From Spirochaetota bacterium (GTDB taxonomy: Bacteria; Spirochaetota; Spirochaetia; SPDA01; JAJSAL01), in the NCBI GenBank assembly GCA_024274705.1, contig JAJSAL010000073.1:1-33727 (forward strand): a stretch of 33,727 bases of DNA, in the 5' to 3' direction. This document shows, in pieces, positions 32,812 to 33,727 of this stretch. Both the position numbers and the translations under genes were made by a program. The notes beneath the pieces were generated by a model. The model worked only from the letters and a program-made list of their open reading frames with translations, was not told the DNA's origin and searched no databases. Within the stretch, counting starts at the first letter, position 1. Every line of letters starts with the position of its first letter.

Positions 32812-33727
32812 TCAGTGGAGATCTCCCCAGCTGACGCCTCTTTCCACGGTTGCCCGCAGAGGAACGGAAAGTTTCACCGCGTTCTCCATCTCTTCCTTAA
32901 CGATATCGGAAAGCTTCTGTGCATTCGCCTGGGGAACCTCGAATATCAGCTCATCATGCACCTGAAGGAGAAGGCGTTCACCGAGTCCCGCCCCCTCCAG
33001 GCCGGCTGAGAGTTTAAGCATCGCAACTTTGACGATGTCCGCTGCCGTGCCCTGTATCGGGGTATTAACAGCTATCCGCTGGGAAGCCATTTTCTCCGTA
33101 CGGTTTCTGCTGGTTATTCTGGGAAGAAAACGCTCCCTTCCTAAGAAAGTGGATACCCTTCCCTCTTTTTCCGCCTTTGCAACCGTTTCATCGATGAAAG
33201 ATCGAACCGAGGCGAAAGTGGCAAAGTAGGATTCGATAAATTCATCCGCCTGTTTTCTCGGAATTCCCAGTTCCCTGGAAAGACGAAATCCGGACATACC
33301 GTACATGACACCGAAATTGATCGTTTTAGCGATTCGACGCTGCTCAGGGGATACCTGGTCAACGGGTACACCGAAAATGCGTGATCCCGTCTGACTGTGA
33401 ACATCCACCCCGGTACGGAATGCTTCCGCCAGGGCCTTATCGCCTGAAAGATGGGCCAGGACAACCAGCTCTATTTGGGAGTAATCCGCACTGACAAATA
33501 TATTTCCCTTTTCAGGAACAAAAGCCTTTCGGATCTTTCTCCCTTCCTCGGTCTTGATGGGTATATTCTGTAAATTCGGATCTTTACTGGACAGGCGCCC
33601 CGTGGCCGTGCCGGTCTGCATGAAATGCGTATGAATCCGTCCGGTTTCCCCGTTCACCAGGAGGGGAAGTGAATCCACGTACGTGGATTTCAGTTTTGAA
33701 AGCATCCTGTGGCGGAGTACCAGCTGA
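32812..33727 (-). CDS. polA: DNA polymerase I, C-terminal polymerase part (5' end outside window)
   Basis: The open frame runs to the window edge and covers the last 300 or so residues: LSKLKSTYVDSLPLLVNGET, HTHFMQTGTATGRLSSKDPN (the TGRLSS region), motif A VSADYSQIELVVLAHLSGD, O-helix motif B RRIAKTINFGVMYGMSGF and motif C LLLQVHDELIFEVPQANAQK. All catalytic residues are in place. The 5' nuclease and any proofreading domain lie outside. The methionine at 33705 is internal, not a start. PolA fills gaps and removes primers in replication and repair. Confidence 0.97.
   Translation of the reverse strand, partial: QLVLRHRMLSKLKSTYVDSLPLLVNGETGRIHTHFMQTGTATGRLSSKDPNLQNIPIKTEEGRKIRKAFVPEKGNIFVSADYSQIELVVLAHLSGDKALAEAFRTGVDVHSQTGSRIFGVPVDQVSPEQRRIAKTINFGVMYGMSGFRLSRELGIPRKQADEFIESYFATFASVRSFIDETVAKAEKEGRVSTFLGRERFLPRITSRNRTEKMASQRIAVNTPIQGTAADIVKVAMLKLSAGLEGAGLGERLLLQVHDELIFEVPQANAQKLSDIVKEEMENAVKLSVPLRATVERGVSWGDLH

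Overview
The window looks like chromosomal DNA of a spirochaete, probably free-living and anaerobic. The clues are exported proteins whose N-termini end in short Gly/Glu/Gln-rich stretches such as AGGQKEE and SAEGVQEADD, a polA-coaE-SPOR block on one strand, a paired DUF6485-like Cys-rich protein, and tungsten-enzyme genes. This assignment comes from sequence style and recognised families, not from a database search. No tRNA, rRNA, CRISPR array or complete insertion sequence was seen.

Bases 1-4480 are a decayed accessory island. On the minus strand lie a frameshifted tungsten aldehyde:ferredoxin oxidoreductase, the C-terminal SPASM remnant of its cofactor-modifying radical SAM protein, and a MoaD-like gene cut by the window edge. 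Next come a group II intron maturase remnant fused in frame to an unrecognised gene (three in-frame stops over about 1 kb), and a Phd-type antitoxin followed by a PIN toxin with its middle deleted.

Bases 4818-15820 are a carbohydrate locus. A minus-strand operon reads rbsK, rbsD, a UroD/MtaA-fold protein, a sugar-binding protein, two ABC permeases, an L-rhamnose-mutarotase-like protein and a second UroD-fold protein with a C-terminal Cys4 knuckle. It diverges from a LacI-type regulator and a xylose-isomerase-like TIM-barrel protein, which converge with a Gfo/Idh/MocA dehydrogenase. The 317-bp divergent region holds well-formed promoters and operator-like repeats. Two UroD/MtaA-fold proteins inside a sugar-uptake operon make this the best candidate for an undescribed pathway, perhaps handling an O-methylated or otherwise modified sugar.

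Bases 16115-22410 encode export functions on the minus strand: an RND/MMPL-type exporter interrupted by one in-frame TAA, a heterodimeric ABC exporter with the usual catalytic asymmetry (its first subunit lacks a normal start codon), and the C-terminal half of a flavodoxin-like protein coupled to its end.

Bases 22648-29007 hold a divergent lipoprotein, then an XRE-cupin regulator with a striking dyad operator over its promoter. This regulator heads an overlapping operon with an isopropylmalate-dehydratase-type large and small subunit and an MFS transporter. A convergent minus-strand set follows: M20 amidohydrolase, an unknown protein and a Cys-rich DUF6485-like protein.

Bases 29100-33727 contain an RRM RNA-binding protein with structured flanks, a tiny highly charged protein, an exported ethylbenzene-dehydrogenase-type haem-binding-domain protein, two strong hairpins, and the housekeeping block polA (partial), coaE and a SPOR-domain protein.
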